A stretch of 64,000 nucleotides of DNA from Morinoia aosen (Eukaryota; Arthropoda; Malacostraca; Amphipoda; Talitridae): assembly GCA_030386875.1 (NCBI GenBank), contig CM059557.1, forward strand, positions 56,002,514 through 56,066,513, written 5' to 3'. Positions 1-13,100 of the stretch are shown here, piece by piece. The notes under the pieces were generated by a model. That model saw only the letters and a list, made by a program, of their open reading frames with translations, did not search any database and had not been told where the DNA came from. Each line of letters begins with the position of its first letter. Position 1 is the stretch's first letter. Position numbers and translations under genes: made by a program.

Positions 1-69
1 CTGCTAATGGCAGAGTTGGCTGGCTGCATGAGCTACCGCCTCACCGGCACAAATTCTCCTTGTGTTTGG
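1..69 (+). CDS. possible 3' end of an upstream exon (partial)
   Basis: The first 69 bases are clearly richer in G and C than what follows and are open in two forward frames. They end in TGG followed by GTAAGG, a good splice donor, after which the sequence turns AT-rich with many stops. In frame 1 the intron would fall between codons (phase 0); in frame 3 it would be phase 1. I do not recognise the peptide in either frame. It could be the end of an exon of a neighbouring gene, an upstream (5' UTR) exon of the alkaline phosphatase gene starting at 1900, or chance. Only the splice-donor context and composition support it. Confidence 0.3.
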
Positions 70-1080
70 GTAAGGGTACTGATATATTGTGACATGTATT
101 TCAAGAAAATTGAAATAAACTATGGAAGTCTCATCATAGAATGTTGGAGTTTTAGCGTGTAAATCACTCATTCATTCAAGCGTACATCTCTATTATTCGT
201 CACGTTTGAAAAAAATTCAAAAATATTAAATCAAAGCCTCGAAAATGTTATGAAGTCATTTTAACCACCTTCAAAAAAACGTCGTGTATAAAATATGACC
301 GAATTCATTTCTGTCTCTTGATTCTTATTAATTTTTAGCACTTAAAAAGTCTGTCTATTTCCTATTCCCGTAATTAAATATGTTTCTTTTGCACTCTCAG
401 CACTCACAAATTTCGTCCGGCTGTGCAAATTTCGTCCGTAGTTCCACAAAATTACCTCGACTTTCACATGGTGACGCCAGCCAATCCGCCCGGATATTTT
501 GGCTGAAATTATATTGTCCTCCTCCCGCGCTGAGTAACATGAAAACATCATACGGAATATTCAGGTCGCACAAAATTTTCCCTGCCAAGAAGACCTGTGA
601 ATTATTATTTACGCGAGACTCATATCATGCTAGCACCACAAATGAAAATTTAAGAGCAGCAAAGAATAGCAAATGTTACTCTGGGACGACCGACAAAGAC
701 GCACAGAGAACGAACAAAAGATTGCACGAGCGAAAGAGACAGATTTTTTTAGGGGGAGGGGGATTTTTCATGACTTTATAAAGAAAAACCACGCAACATA
801 TTCAAATTTGGCATGGAATTTAGTTGAATATCTGTAAATGGTCTCAGGCTTTGAATTATTCAAGCCATATGTTGCTACTCGAAGAGGCAAGGGATGCTCA
901 GTGTTATTTACATCCACACTACAAAGGATCGAGATTCAAAAGGTGATTCTTCAAGATATTCAATTGAATAAAAGCGCACGCGTCTATTCGGTAGCGGGGA
1001 CATATTTCGCCAGGAAAAAGGTGTCGGTGTCCGTACGTGTCGCACTCCATCATGTTTCTTTGGGTGTCGTTTTAGCCCTT
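70..1080. other. non-coding, nothing recognised
   Basis: AT-rich sequence with stops in all frames apart from a 133-codon open frame at 380-781 that has no recognisable motif and odd composition. A short G-run (GGGGGAGGGGG) lies near 752. No RNA gene or transposon is visible. Confidence 0.5.
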
Positions 1081-1267
1081 TCGGTGTACATACTTCGTGA
1101 ATGAAAATTAGAAAAGGTTTCTTCTTACCACCGGCGAAAACAGCTTCGGTGTACTTCGTGAATAATAATTAGAAGAGTTTTTTTCTCATCACCAACGAAA
1201 ACAGCTGCGGTGTACTTCGTGAATGATAATTAGGAAAGGTTTCTTCTTACCGCCGGCGAAAGCAGCT
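1081..1267 (+). repeat. three tandem copies of a 61-65 bp unit
   Basis: Units start at 1081, 1146 and 1207 with CGGTGTAC...TTCGTGAAT and end in GAAAACAGCT or GAAAGCAGCT. Unit lengths are 65, 61 and 61 bases. Copies differ by scattered substitutions, so the duplication is not recent. The repeat sits about 640 bases upstream of the alkaline phosphatase start codon, so it could lie in the promoter or 5' UTR region, but no function is shown. Confidence 0.9.
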
Positions 1268-1899
1268 AGAATACTTTTGATAGAGATCAATTTTTGCCAA
1301 AAAATTATGGATATGTTGCATTGAAGGTTATACAAGGGCTGTAAAGAATGCATGTAGTGTGTGTCATGTTGTCGTGAGGGCAAGAGAATGAAAGAATGTC
1401 ACTTTTTGTCAAGTTCCTTGTTCTAAAAAACAGTTGGTTTATTTCAGATGTTTCATTGAAAGTGCAACGTGAAACCTTGTGTTCGAAACTATTTCTCTTC
1501 TGAAATGATTGTGTGCATGCTAGATTTTTGCTCGAAATCATTTACGAATTCAACGAGGTTGGAAATATTTTGGTTGATGGTGCAGCTTAAGATGACTCTA
1601 AATCATTGAAAAGTTAATGTGGCTGTTCAATATTAATGTGAAAGAAATCAATTCGCAAAACTCCGTAGGATGAGTTAAGAGGAAGCAAATATAAAATGTC
1701 AAAAGAAGACCTAAGCCATTCGTCGATAGTTTCCAACAGAGCGCGAAGCCTAAAACCTGATGCAAATCTAATATACGAGGAAAGGCCTGTGAAACGCTCA
1801 TGCGAAGGCTCAAACCATTTCCTCAAATCCGATTTCAAAAACAGTGACAGTGCAATATTCTGCAGAAGAAAGAGTTTCGCCGAGGCATTTAGTTCCAGC
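1268..1899. other. upstream region of the alkaline phosphatase start
   Basis: An open frame in phase with the start codon extends back to 1696 without a stop, but it lacks coding-like composition. It is more likely 5' UTR or promoter. I see no convincing TATA box or initiator that would fix the transcription start. Confidence 0.35.
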
Positions 1900-2053
1900 A
1901 TGCGCCGAACGCTGTCCGTGATCGGCAGCGCGGGGTGCAGCGTGTCGGTGTGGCACGTTGTGCGTCTGGCAACCGTGCTCCTCCTCGTTATGCGGTTGCC
2001 GTCGCACTGCTGCGCTCAGAGCCAGGCTTCCAGCAGCGGTCCGCGAGTGGAAG
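1900..2053 (+). CDS. alkaline phosphatase, exon 1 (signal peptide)
   Basis: This is the first coding exon of a secreted or GPI-anchored alkaline phosphatase, which removes phosphate from extracellular monoesters at alkaline pH. It encodes 51 residues plus one base of the next codon. Residues 1-18 are basic and polar, residues 19-33 form a hydrophobic core (VVRLATVLLLVM), and a small-residue region (HCCAQS) around 37-41 is a plausible signal-peptidase site. The ATG at 1900 is chosen because it is the last one placing a short n-region before the core; the frame is open upstream to 1696. The exon ends AAG followed by GTGAGTG, a near-perfect donor. The single leftover G pairs with AT at the start of exon 2 (43412) to make GAT (Asp), so the two exons match in phase 1. 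The assignment to ALP rests on that match and on the secretory signal the family needs, not on sequence similarity of this exon itself. Confidence 0.7.
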
Positions 2054-2260
2054 GTGAGTGATTTTGAACGCTTCATGTTTGTTTTGGATCGATAGTGAGA
2101 GAGTGAGGGACTTTAATCCTGACGTTTTCAAAAATTTTGTTGCTAAAAAATCTTCGGTACGTGGGAAAACAGGAATTTCCAAATAAATATAAGTTTCTGT
2201 TTGTGGCAAGTTTCACAAATGTATCACTGTGTGATCATGAATTTTTCATTCACTACTTAG

Positions 2261-5193
2261 CTTAAGGTGATCATCCCAGTTGTTCAACTTTTTTCGTCCG
2301 ATTCGTTTGAAAATTGGCCAGTATATGTATTTTTTGATAGTAAACTTTTTTACTACTGTCACTTTTTCAATTTAGGCCTTAGTTTTTTTTGCGAAAATTA
2401 GTTTTTTGGTACATTTTTAGGTATATTTCAATATGTATCTCCTCATTGAGTTTTGATGCTAGAACAAAACCAAAGACAGTTTTAGAATCCTTGAAGCATT
2501 TCTAACAAGAAAATGAAGGAAAATTTTAACATTTTGAAAAATTTTTTGGGATAAGCGATATTTTATGATTACATCACAAAAAAATTATTTTTTGGTTTAG
2601 AGCTATATAACTTTTTTCTTCTTCTCAAATTTGGAGAAAAGCCTTCATTTTATTGTTAGAAATGTTCCAAGGATTCTTAAACTCTCTTTGGTTTTGTTCT
2701 AGCATCAAAACTCAATGAGGAGATACGGTTTGAATGTTGAAAATTATTTATTTTTTGTATATGCCATAACCAAATTTTTTGTTGAAGTGTAATATTATGG
2801 ACAATTTATGATATTGAATGCAGTTTTAATTTTTATTTCGATAATTTTCAAACATAACTTCATATTCACACCGTGAATTGTGATTTCCAAACACAATTTT
2901 TTTTTTAAATTATGAAAGTTTCATTATCAGTCTGATTCATATGAAATTTGACTAGTATATGTAAATTTTGCAAAGAAACACAATTTCTTCTGGTCAGTTT
3001 TTAAATTCAGGCCTAAGTTTTTTAAAAAATAGGACATATCGGTTTTTTTGTTTATTTTTATGGAACTCCTCATTGAGTTTTTAGGCTAGAACAGAAATAA
3101 AGACAGCTTTAGAATTCTTGAAACATTTCTAACAAAAGCAAATTTTTAAATTATCCATTTCCCGTTTTTCCTTTTTATATGGGGTCGAAATGGGGTAGAA
3201 AATTCAAAATTTTTGTCCCTTTACTCTAACCCGGGGGGGAGGGGATCTATTGTCCGCAGAGCCCTAAAATTTTAGAACCGAATAGTCCACCACCTGAAGG
3301 TCCTTTTTCAACAAAAACATAGAAAATGCTCATCGGACCGACAAGGGCCTGGCAGGGGCCCTTGTTCGGCACACACCTTAACGTTCGGCACACACCGGTT
3401 GGAAATAGAGCGGTCCATATGGAAGAGATGTAAAATTATTCATTATGAGTACAACGTAGAGAGCATCATTCGGCCTTTCAATCCAACGAAGAGAAATAAT
3501 TCCATAGCTCCTACGACGCTATAGGAAGAAAATGTAGCCCCTTGAACATAGTGTTTTCATCTAAATTTCCTACAAACTTTTCGAGTGTTCTTACTTATAT
3601 ATCCCCACAGTACGTCGGAATCGCGATTCATAGCGATAGCATTCGTACGACCGACACACGTACCACGGCACAACGCCGCAATTAAGATGTCCAGTAGCAT
3701 AGCTAACGACAGGTACTGAATCACAGCTCCTGATGTTGCCTTAAGATGCAATACATAAAACCAAGAATTGATGCAAGCATTCTTGTTGAAGTGACCGCTC
3801 CAAATCATGCATTTTACGCAATAATGTCCAGACACTCGCTCGAGGTTTAATCAAGCTCAAAATATCAAATTGTTTCGCATCTACGTAACTTTGAGTTTTT
3901 ATCCCACGAAGCCAATGAAGAAACAAAAGAACGCTCCTGTTGCCCTTGCTGAGCTATACCATTATTAATATGTAGTCACATGTTTGTCTTAATGGTATAT
4001 CATCCTTACGGGTAGTAATACCCACACGGTTATTGGATCTTGTCAATAATAATACCGTTATAGTTAAATTACATTTATAATTAAATTCGTAGAGTTGTTT
4101 AAACTTTTCAGGGGATCACTTCGGGCCATATTTGGCCCCCGCGGGCCACTTGGGGGCCATTGTTTTTTATGTCGAAAAAGGATCCTTAGGTGATGGGCTA
4201 TCGTGCTCTGAAATTTTATGGCGCTACGGACACTAGATCCCCCCCCCCCCCCCAGGGGGGGTAAGGGGACAAAAAATTCGAACTCATAGAAATGGAAAAT
4301 TTTCTACCGTACTTTTGTTAGAAATGTTCCAAGGATTCTAAAACTGTATTTTCTTTTGTTTTAGCATAAAAACTCAATGATTTCTATTCTTTTCAAATAT
4401 CAAGAAAAAAACATTATGTCCAATTTTTATAAAAACTAATGCCTGAATCTTCAAAATGAACGCACAAAATTGTGTTTCTTTTTATAAATTACATATAATA
4501 GTCAAATTTCAAATGAATCAGACTACAAAAAGTTCATAATTTTTATAAAAAAGAACTTTTTTTGTAAATTACATATCACAGGGTGAATATGAAGTAAAGC
4601 ATGGAGATTATCGAAATAAAAATAAAAACAGCATTCAATAACATAAATTGTCGAATAAATAAGAGTTCAGATAACAATTTTTTAAGCTATATGTTACTAA
4701 CAAACCCTTATTTGTCAACATTCAAAAGAATAGAAGTCAGTGAGTTTTTATGCTAGAACAAAACCAAAGACAGTTCTATAATTCTTGGAACATTTCTAAC
4801 AAAAGTACGTCAGAAAATATCCCAATTGTACAAATAGTTTTTTTTTTATCAAGCTCAAAACCCAAAAATTCTGTATATTATAATTAGTGATCAAATATAG
4901 CATATAAAAAAACGAAAAGTTATAAATGGATTAATTGCTTCAGTACTTTTGTTAGAAATGTTCCAAGGATTCTAAAAATGTATTTGGTTTTGTTCTAGCA
5001 TAAGAACTCAATGACTTCTATTCATGTGAAATATCCATAAAAATGTACCAAAAACTAATTCTTCATGTTTTTCAAAAAAATAAGGCCTAAATCGAAAAAG
5101 TTGCATAAGTAAAAAAAGTTTACTCTCAACAAATACATATAATGGCCAAATTTCAAATGAATCGGATGAAAAAATTGAAATCTTAAGGTGATC
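2261..5193. mobile_element. foldback-type element with arms of about 1 kb
   Basis: The left arm (about 2285-3360) and right arm (about 4120-5178) are imperfect reverse complements along their whole length. For example CCGATTCGTTTGAAAATTGG near 2299 matches the complement of CAAATTTCAAATGAATCGG near 5148, and the G-rich tract at 3231-3244 mirrors the C-rich tract at 4239-4253. A 70-bp module occurs six times: 2441-2510, 2651-2720, 3067-3138, 4309-4380, 4738-4807 and 4943-5011, in alternating orientation and placed symmetrically. The loop of roughly 3361-4119 has a 92-codon minus-strand open frame (3557-3835) that I do not recognise. The 12-mer CTTAAGGTGATC is present in the same orientation at 2261-2272 and 5182-5193, at both outer ends, and may be a target-site duplication. 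No transposase is visible, so it would be non-autonomous. Confidence 0.8.
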
Positions 5194-6377
5194 TCGTTAA
5201 CTGTTTGAATGACCGTCCCAACTTCTTTTGATTCTTCCATGTACGCGCGGGGACAACTTGTAAGTAAATTCCATCAAAGCAAACAAACAACTACTCAAAC
5301 ACAAAATTGCAGTCATTATGATGTGTTTAAGTATCCAGTTAACAGGGCGTGCAGAAGGATGAACAGATAAAGCAAGCAACAATTAAGTACTGGATTTGCA
5401 TTTATATTTATATAGTATGTATATAGTGATGTTAGTTAGGCAGTTTTAAGTTCATATGATATGAAAGAAAGTAATATTAGCTCCAGTTTAGGAATAAAGT
5501 AAAGTTTACAACTGCGTTAGGTAATCCCGCGTAAAATATGATAAAATGTAATGTACATTAAGTACATTACACCATATTAATAAGTACTACAATGAACTGG
5601 CGGAAATTAAAACAAGCATCAATTCAAAAATCAAGTTGGTAGGATTGCACTAAATTCGTTTATGCATTTTCTTGCGATAATGGTATGTTTTCACTTAAAT
5701 TTACTCATCAAATCCGTATAATTATTCGCGTTCTATGTTTGCAATCGAGCTGATAGTAGCGCACCGAAGTTTTTAGTTTATGTTCAAACCATTGATTTAC
5801 GGTTCGCTTGCAATTTTCCTGGGGGCGGCTCCTTCTAACTTATAAAAAAAAGAAGCCACAGTTGGGTATGAGACAATTCACTTAATGCTAGAGACCAGAT
5901 AGAAATAGAAACAAAAAGTGTACATGAATAAAATATTAGCCAAATATGTCCTCAACTGGGGATCAGGATTTGAAACTTCACTTCTGACAAGAACGATTGC
6001 GTGTTTTGGTGTAAAGAGTTCATTCTAACAAATATACTTAGCAGTTATATTGATAAGATAATATCATAGTATTGCAAATAGTGCCTTTTGAGAAATTCGA
6101 ATGCTATCATGTAGTTGCGAATTTATCGCAACAATTCGAGTATTTCTTTGAATTAATTATACGTTGTTAATTTCAGAGGTATCTTTGATCCTGAGGTCGA
6201 AATATGTAAATCTTGAGACATCTGCGGATTGAGAAGAATGAGAAAAAATTAAAATTATCTCTGTCAAAATTATGTTCATGTTAATTATGTTTATCTTTGT
6301 CTGTATGAAAAGACTGTTTCGTCAAAAAACCGTGTTTGATAAAGTCTGATGTTCACCTGAAGTTTGAGCAAGTCTGC
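5194..6377. other. non-coding intron sequence with one small hairpin
   Basis: AT-rich, no gene. A perfect 10-bp inverted repeat, TGTAATGTAC and GTACATTACA with a 5-base loop, lies at 5547-5571. The rest holds nothing I recognise. Confidence 0.6.
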
Positions 6378-7162
6378 CTAATTCCTACACGAAAGTCGAC
6401 TTAACTCCTACCCGAAAGTCGACTTAACTCCTACCCGAAAGTCGACTTAACTCCTACCCGAAAGTCAACTTGACTCCTACCCGAAAGTCGACTTAACTCC
6501 TACCCGAAAGTCAACTTGACTCCTACCCGAAAGTCGACTAACTCCTACCCGGAAGTCGACTTAACTCCTACCCGAAAGTCGACTCAACTCCTACCCGAAA
6601 GTCGACTTAACTCCTACCCGAAAGTCGACTTAACTCCTACCCGAAAGTCGACTAACTCCTACCCGAAAGTCGACTTAACTCCTACCCGAAAGTCGATTTG
6701 ACTCCTACCCGAAAGTCGACTTAACTCCTACCCGAAAGTCGACTTAACTCCTACCCGAAAGTCGACCTAACTCCTACCCGAAAGTCGACTTAACTCCTAC
6801 CCGAAAGTCGACTAACTCCTACCCGAAAGTCGACTAACTCCTACCCGAAAGTCGACTAACTCCTACCCGAAAGTCGACTTAACTCCTACCCGAAAGTCGA
6901 CTTAACTCCTACCCGAAAGTCGACTTAACTCCTACCCGAAAGTCTACTAACTCCTACCCGAAAGTCGACTAACTCCTACCCGAAAGTCGACTAACTCCTA
7001 CCCGAAAGTCGACTAACTCCTACCCGAAAGCCGAATTAACTCCTACCCGAAAGTCGACTTAACTCCTACCCGAAAGTCGACTTAACTCCTACCCGAAAGT
7101 CGACTTGACTCCTACCCGAAAGTCGACTAACTCCTACCCGAAAGTCGACTAACTCCTACTTA
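6378..7162 (+). repeat. 22/23-bp minisatellite, about 34 copies
   Basis: A head-to-tail array built on CTCCTACCCGAAAGTCGAC. The units alternate irregularly between 23 bp (linker TTAA) and 22 bp (linker TAA). Nearly every unit contains GTCGAC. A few units carry substitutions such as GTCAACTTG or GTCTAC, and the two edges are more diverged, as expected for an array that expands from its middle. A 61-codon open frame through it is an artefact of the repeat. Confidence 0.97.
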
Positions 7163-10100
7163 TAAGTGAAACGATCTAAATGTGAATGTTGAGAGGCAAT
7201 CAAAGGGGCCACTTCTGAGGTTGACGCTGTCGACATAACTTTTTCAATTTCCACTCCTTTCAAATTATACGTAGGGATGCTTCATTCAACGCGTGTCTGT
7301 CGTAAATTTACTTTACCGTTGGAATTTAGCAGCATTAAAACTTTAGCCATAAATTCCTGGCGCTGGAAAATGATGCTGGAATATCCTGTTCACATTTCGC
7401 TGATATTGAGATCGCGTACCTTCCACGCGATACGGAACGCTCGCCTTTTTATTTTCATGAATTTTCCGCTTTTAATTTGGCAATGGAGCGGTGAGTAATT
7501 ACGGAGCATTGTGCGATTCTACGGAAAAGTTTATTAATTCAATTTTTGCTGGTTTATGCATTTATTTCAAATATTTTGGAACATTAAGTAATTATGATGA
7601 TTGCTTGGCTTTTTTCACTCGGTCTTAAATTTTTGTATTAGTCGTAAGCCATTGTGAGAAAGACTCGCGAGTGAATCTTTCATTAGAAATCCTTCAACTT
7701 ATTTATTATGTTCAGATATAAAATAATATTTTTCTTGGAAGCTTACGTATCATATGCCCCTCAATCGCTGAAAATAATACATCAACTTTTTTCAAATTCT
7801 ATCTTTGCGAGTGACCACTGATGCATTATTTTAATAACTGATATAACACTCTAAATTCTATCCTATCTACACATATAATCAACAAATGTCACTATAACCC
7901 TTCCATTCCATTTCTAAACTTGCAAAAATACCACCATGTACGTCATCTGTATTCCACGAATTAATAATGGCTCTGACTTGAAAAAAACGCTATTATTTTT
8001 GACGGCAGGGTACGTAAGTTCCATTACAAAATGTTGAAGCCTGCAGATATCAATCTGTAGCATTTATTTAAAAAAAACACGCACTCGAATATACAGACAA
8101 ATGAAATCACTTTTTCTCTCTCCAATGATCGATGTTGGCAAAGCAAAAGTTGTCCGACCATCCATCGGGAGGCGCAGGTGTCTGTTGTCTGAGTGAAAAT
8201 GATTAGCTATTTTGTGCTGAAAATATAATTTTTTTTAAAAGATAGGCTATCGAGTTCAATTTTCATGTAAACTCAAAAGTTTTGAAAACGTGCTAGATTT
8301 TAGATAGATGTTTGTCGAGAATTATAATATATAAAACCTATTTAATATTGCGCTAGGACTACACCTTTTTTGTGATATAATATTGCATGTCATAGTCAAA
8401 AGAAAACAGTCAAGCATATTCTGGTCAGGGGACGGAGCTATGATTTTCTGATGATAGTGGTATATGTTATTTAATTTTACAAGTGAGAGTTTGAACGGCA
8501 CAATAGAAAACTATCGTTTTCAACCACCATAAATTACAGTATTTCAGTAGATTGAACGTACAAATTAAACAAACGTATTTTACGACCAGACCACAAAAAT
8601 ACTGGGCTCTGAACAAACTTGACTGTTATGACTTTCAGCAATTAAGGTCCAGTAAATTACACACTCTACGATCTTGAGTCAACCATTCTATGGCATGATC
8701 ATGACTTGAAAAACAATCGTGGCTCAACACAATACTGCATACATTGGCTCTCAATATCTACACGACATTAACTGAACAATTACCACCGGTCTCGAGGCCA
8801 GCTTATTGCACACGCGGGCTCAGGCAATAACTCGATATCGCTTCGGGCTCGTCATAATATCTTCGCCTCGGAAGCATTTGATGAATATCGCAGAATTACA
8901 TACGTTACTGCAGTGTAAAATTCATTTAGAATATTTAATGAGATGGGTGCTGTGATCATGAGATGCTCAGTGTTTTTTACAGGTGAACAGAGCACTACTC
9001 ATTATCGTGTTTGTGACAAACTAAATGTGAACGCGAACGAACAACGGTTATTAGTTTCTTTGCCAGCAAGCCTCATTTTGTGGTCGCTAAGTGCGCCCTA
9101 ATAGGACGTCAGAAATGCGCGAATTTTCGCCTCTAAATAAATTATTCTTTTCCGTGGACGACGCAATGCTGACACACCATTAAGGAGACATGCTTCTCTC
9201 TCTTTCAGTCGACAGCGATGTTCTTCTGTTGGAATTATTTGGCGTGAAGCTCGCTACCGTGAAGCTCACGTCATAAATAGAACATCTCCTGAATGAAATA
9301 AGCCGATTACTCTAAAATGGAACAAGTCAGAATCTGAATTTCTTCTAGAAACGCGTGCACAAATATTTGAAAATGAAACTCACTCCTCAAACACAACCAA
9401 ATGATTTTGAACTGCATTTCAGCGGTGTTATCACTTTTTTATATTTGCTCTCGACTTGGTGAGGATGTGTTAGAGCTTCGCCAGAACGAAGACTGCCTCA
9501 TTTGCTTACCATTTGTGTTGATTTACTTTTATCACAACTCTTTCTTGACTGACTGTAGCATCTTACGAGCGAAACGCAAAATCTTCGATTTAGTAACCTG
9601 GAAAGTGTGTTAAAACTTGAATTTTTTTCAAAGTTGAAAATTGATGGAGTTTCTTCAATGTTTTTTTCATTTCAGTACATTCAGGCAGTTTAAGGTCAAT
9701 ATTTAATCCATTGCAGTACGCCAATATTTCTGGTGGCTGCAAAGATTGATGGCAGTCGCTGGATAATAATTTATACAATGAAAACTAAATTCGAGCTACT
9801 GTACGACACACAGCCAGAAAAACAATAAGTCATTAGTGGCCACTACTATGTCGTCTCCCAATGCGGTTCGCTTCCGATCAGTGCTATTTAAATGCAGGAA
9901 TTACTGCACTGACACGCTCAACAACGGGGCTAGAAAATTGCTGTAAATGCGGACATGAAGTCTCTATCGCATTATTACAGTGCCGGACTGCTGCAGTACT
10001 GCACCAATTTTTATTGGGGTTAGAAATGATGACTCTTACGAGCATTAACTTATGATATCAATAGCAACCAGGAAAAACAATTACTCTGATGGATGAGAAT

Positions 10101-13100
10101 AGACTCTGTTGAGAATAGCTTACGTGACAAATTGGTTTATTTTACTAACCCTAGTTTTTTAGACACTACTTGTTTTTAAGTCTATTAAAAAAAGATCCCT
10201 TGTTTATTTTTCCGTCTCTTATTCAGGGAAAAGTTGTTGAGAACTTCAAACACGAAAAAAATTGTTTTCACAAGACACAACCAAAGAGTGCCCTTTTCTT
10301 CCCTCCCAAGTTCGGCCACTGCAAGTTAAGATAATTTGTTTTGGGGCAATGAACATCCATGAACCAACTTAGTCAACCGTACTCTACAAAACTAATAAGG
10401 AAAAAGAGCTACAGATAAGATTGTGTTTAACTTAACTGTGGTACTTTCGGACGTCTATTGATTCAAATAACATTTTATCATTCTACCTTCAACTTGCAAC
10501 GCATCTTTTGAAAAGTCTTTTGAAAAGTTACGTTGGAGAAGTAAGATTGATCTTTGCGTAACTAGTTGAAGTTAATTGTTGAATTACACTTGAAAGAAGA
10601 CTGAATAAATTACTGAAAGTGAACTTGAATACGTAACTAGTCATTCAAAGCAACACAGAACGTTCGATTTTTCTTCTTAGGAGAAGTTCATTGTTAGGAT
10701 GCAAATTTCTGTCTTACAATAATAGCCTATAATTCGAAGTTGTCTTCAACTTCAATTTGAACATGGGTGCGCCAGCTATATCTAAAAATAGGAAAGAAAT
10801 ACATTATCCTCCTCCCCCTTTCCACTAGATAGCATAAGCCAAAGTTTGCGTATTTCAGGAAAACTTGTGGAGAGGTCTCATTCAACACAAATTATAAATT
10901 GCAGTGAACTGAAACTGCTTTATTTTTTACATGCACAGTACGAACAGACTGGAGTACGTACTCTAAACGCGCAGGTACAGTAATAACTTGGTATGCCGAG
11001 ATGCATGTGGTGCCACATTCGGTGGTTAAAATTCACTTGTCTCGTTAATTAACAGCTCAGTGCCCGTGATTGAGAGCCCGTTATTAAAGTACAAAAAATT
11101 GTCTCCCTTATTGGAAAACCAACCAGACTGCATTCTGCCGTGGGCTAAAGGTCTCGTACTTCGACTTTTTTTAAACAACGCTTGTTGCAGTGTAAAATTT
11201 TCTACCAGGTAAAAATATCAGGTAACATTGCTTGCTCAAGTTTGTTCGATGCTGGTGGTAATTTTCCGAAACTTGGAACATGCATTGAATATCATCTGAA
11301 ATTAAATTTTAAACTTCTTTAATGCGTTCTTGCACAGGGCGAACTATTTTCGTTGGTTTAAACAGGTTCTTGAAAAATAGTTAACGATTTCAATACACAG
11401 AGCACGCACATATTTCCCATAACAATAGTAAGGTCTAAATAGAACGATCGAGGATGTATGGTTGACATATCTGTTTATTCTAAATTCTGTTCAACCATAA
11501 GCCGCACGGTAATTAAATATGATTAACAAGAGCGACGCTAACAAGTCATGATAACATACTAGAGCTCCTTTATAACTAAAAATAGCTTGAAGTATTTTTA
11601 ATATCTTTCACGCCAAAAATTCAAGGGATATTTGCTTAAGATCAACAAATTCGTTCTGGAAGGCGTTATTGATCACCGATGCAATGAGACACCCGATTTT
11701 TCGAAATTTCAGCTAGAAAACGAAATCTTCCATAGTGTGGCATTCATGCCAGAATCAATAAAGTTTTTTTGATCATTTATGAGCTGTTCTTAGTTACCTC
11801 ATAACATTTCAATCTTTTTTAAGAGCCAAACAATGCTGATTCAATTTCCTCACTGTCCTCAGAACCTCAGGAAAAGAATTTACCATTGCATACTTTTTAG
11901 TTTAAGGGTACGTCTTCAATAAAAGTCGATGGTATTTTTTCAAATCGAACATCCTCCATTATTTATTCAGACAGCTAGACTTTGATCCTTCTTGGGCCTT
12001 TGTGTCGGCGAGAAGCTAAAAAAATACAGGCTTTCATGAACTCAAGTGAACCTGAATTTGGTTGGCTTTGCTATTGGTAATTAACAATTAAAATATTACT
12101 TCAACTGGGGACAAGTAAACAGAAAGGTCATGATCAATAGCTTTAAGGCGTTAACGCATGAAGTTTCCATTCTCCCAAGTACTGTCATCTTGCAAGGGGT
12201 CTGGTGATGAAGAAATAATATACAGCACTGCTTCGAATCCTTCATCATACTTCCACTTCTGGTAAAAGTTAAGAGCCATTTTTCGAGATAGGAATTTTTT
12301 CTAATTTTAAAAAATTCAGGGCACTTTCTCTTGTTGTATTTATTCATCCATTTTCAATACATGCGTGCGTGAACCAGACACTTAATTAGCATCCTTCGTT
12401 TACGCTTTTGGGGACGTTAAAATGCGTAATACTTCGAAATCAATGCTAGGAAATTAAAAGAATAGAATAAAGCGAATAAGAATGTAAGGATACAGATAGG
12501 AGCGGAGCAGAACGGAAGAGATAAAAATGGAATAATTCACAATCTGGCAACAAGAACAAACACAATGTCAGATTCTCTGGATTCTACTCCAGTCTCGTCC
12601 CATCAGACACCGATCACACACAGACACCAGAATGAATATAAATACTAAAGAGTCATTATCATTAGCTGAGGAAGCATGAAAAGATACGTTCTGGAGTGGC
12701 AGAAAAGTTGGGTCTACACTGTTCGAAAGTCAAACATATCTCACACCGACCGTTATTTCCATCCTCGGTTCCAAACCCGTGTCATATAGAATGAGAGCGA
12801 TCGAGGACGAGGTGCTGGGAGGACGCTTGCTAGTTTGCTCAAGCGAAATGCGATAGCAATCCATGACATTGGTTTGCCAATACTAAATGAATGCACGCTC
12901 AATCAGGTGTATGTAATTGTGACTCATTAATAAAGAACATCTACTACTCACAAACCGATGCGCCTCACTCTTACATTTCAAAAATATCAGCAACAATTAT
13001 CAGACATGCAGGAGCAAGAAACAAAAAAACGATCGGATTTTATTTCTTTTCGTAATACTGATGAACTTTTTAAGCAAAACAGGAGAGTCGTTTGTCATTT

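Noticed and set aside
380-781. 133-codon open frame near the left end
   Set aside because: No motif, no recognisable domains, ends in a run of G and poly-Gly/Phe; looks like chance.
6516-6701. 61-codon repetitive open frame
   Set aside because: It is a translation of the 22/23-bp minisatellite; mixed unit lengths keep changing the frame.
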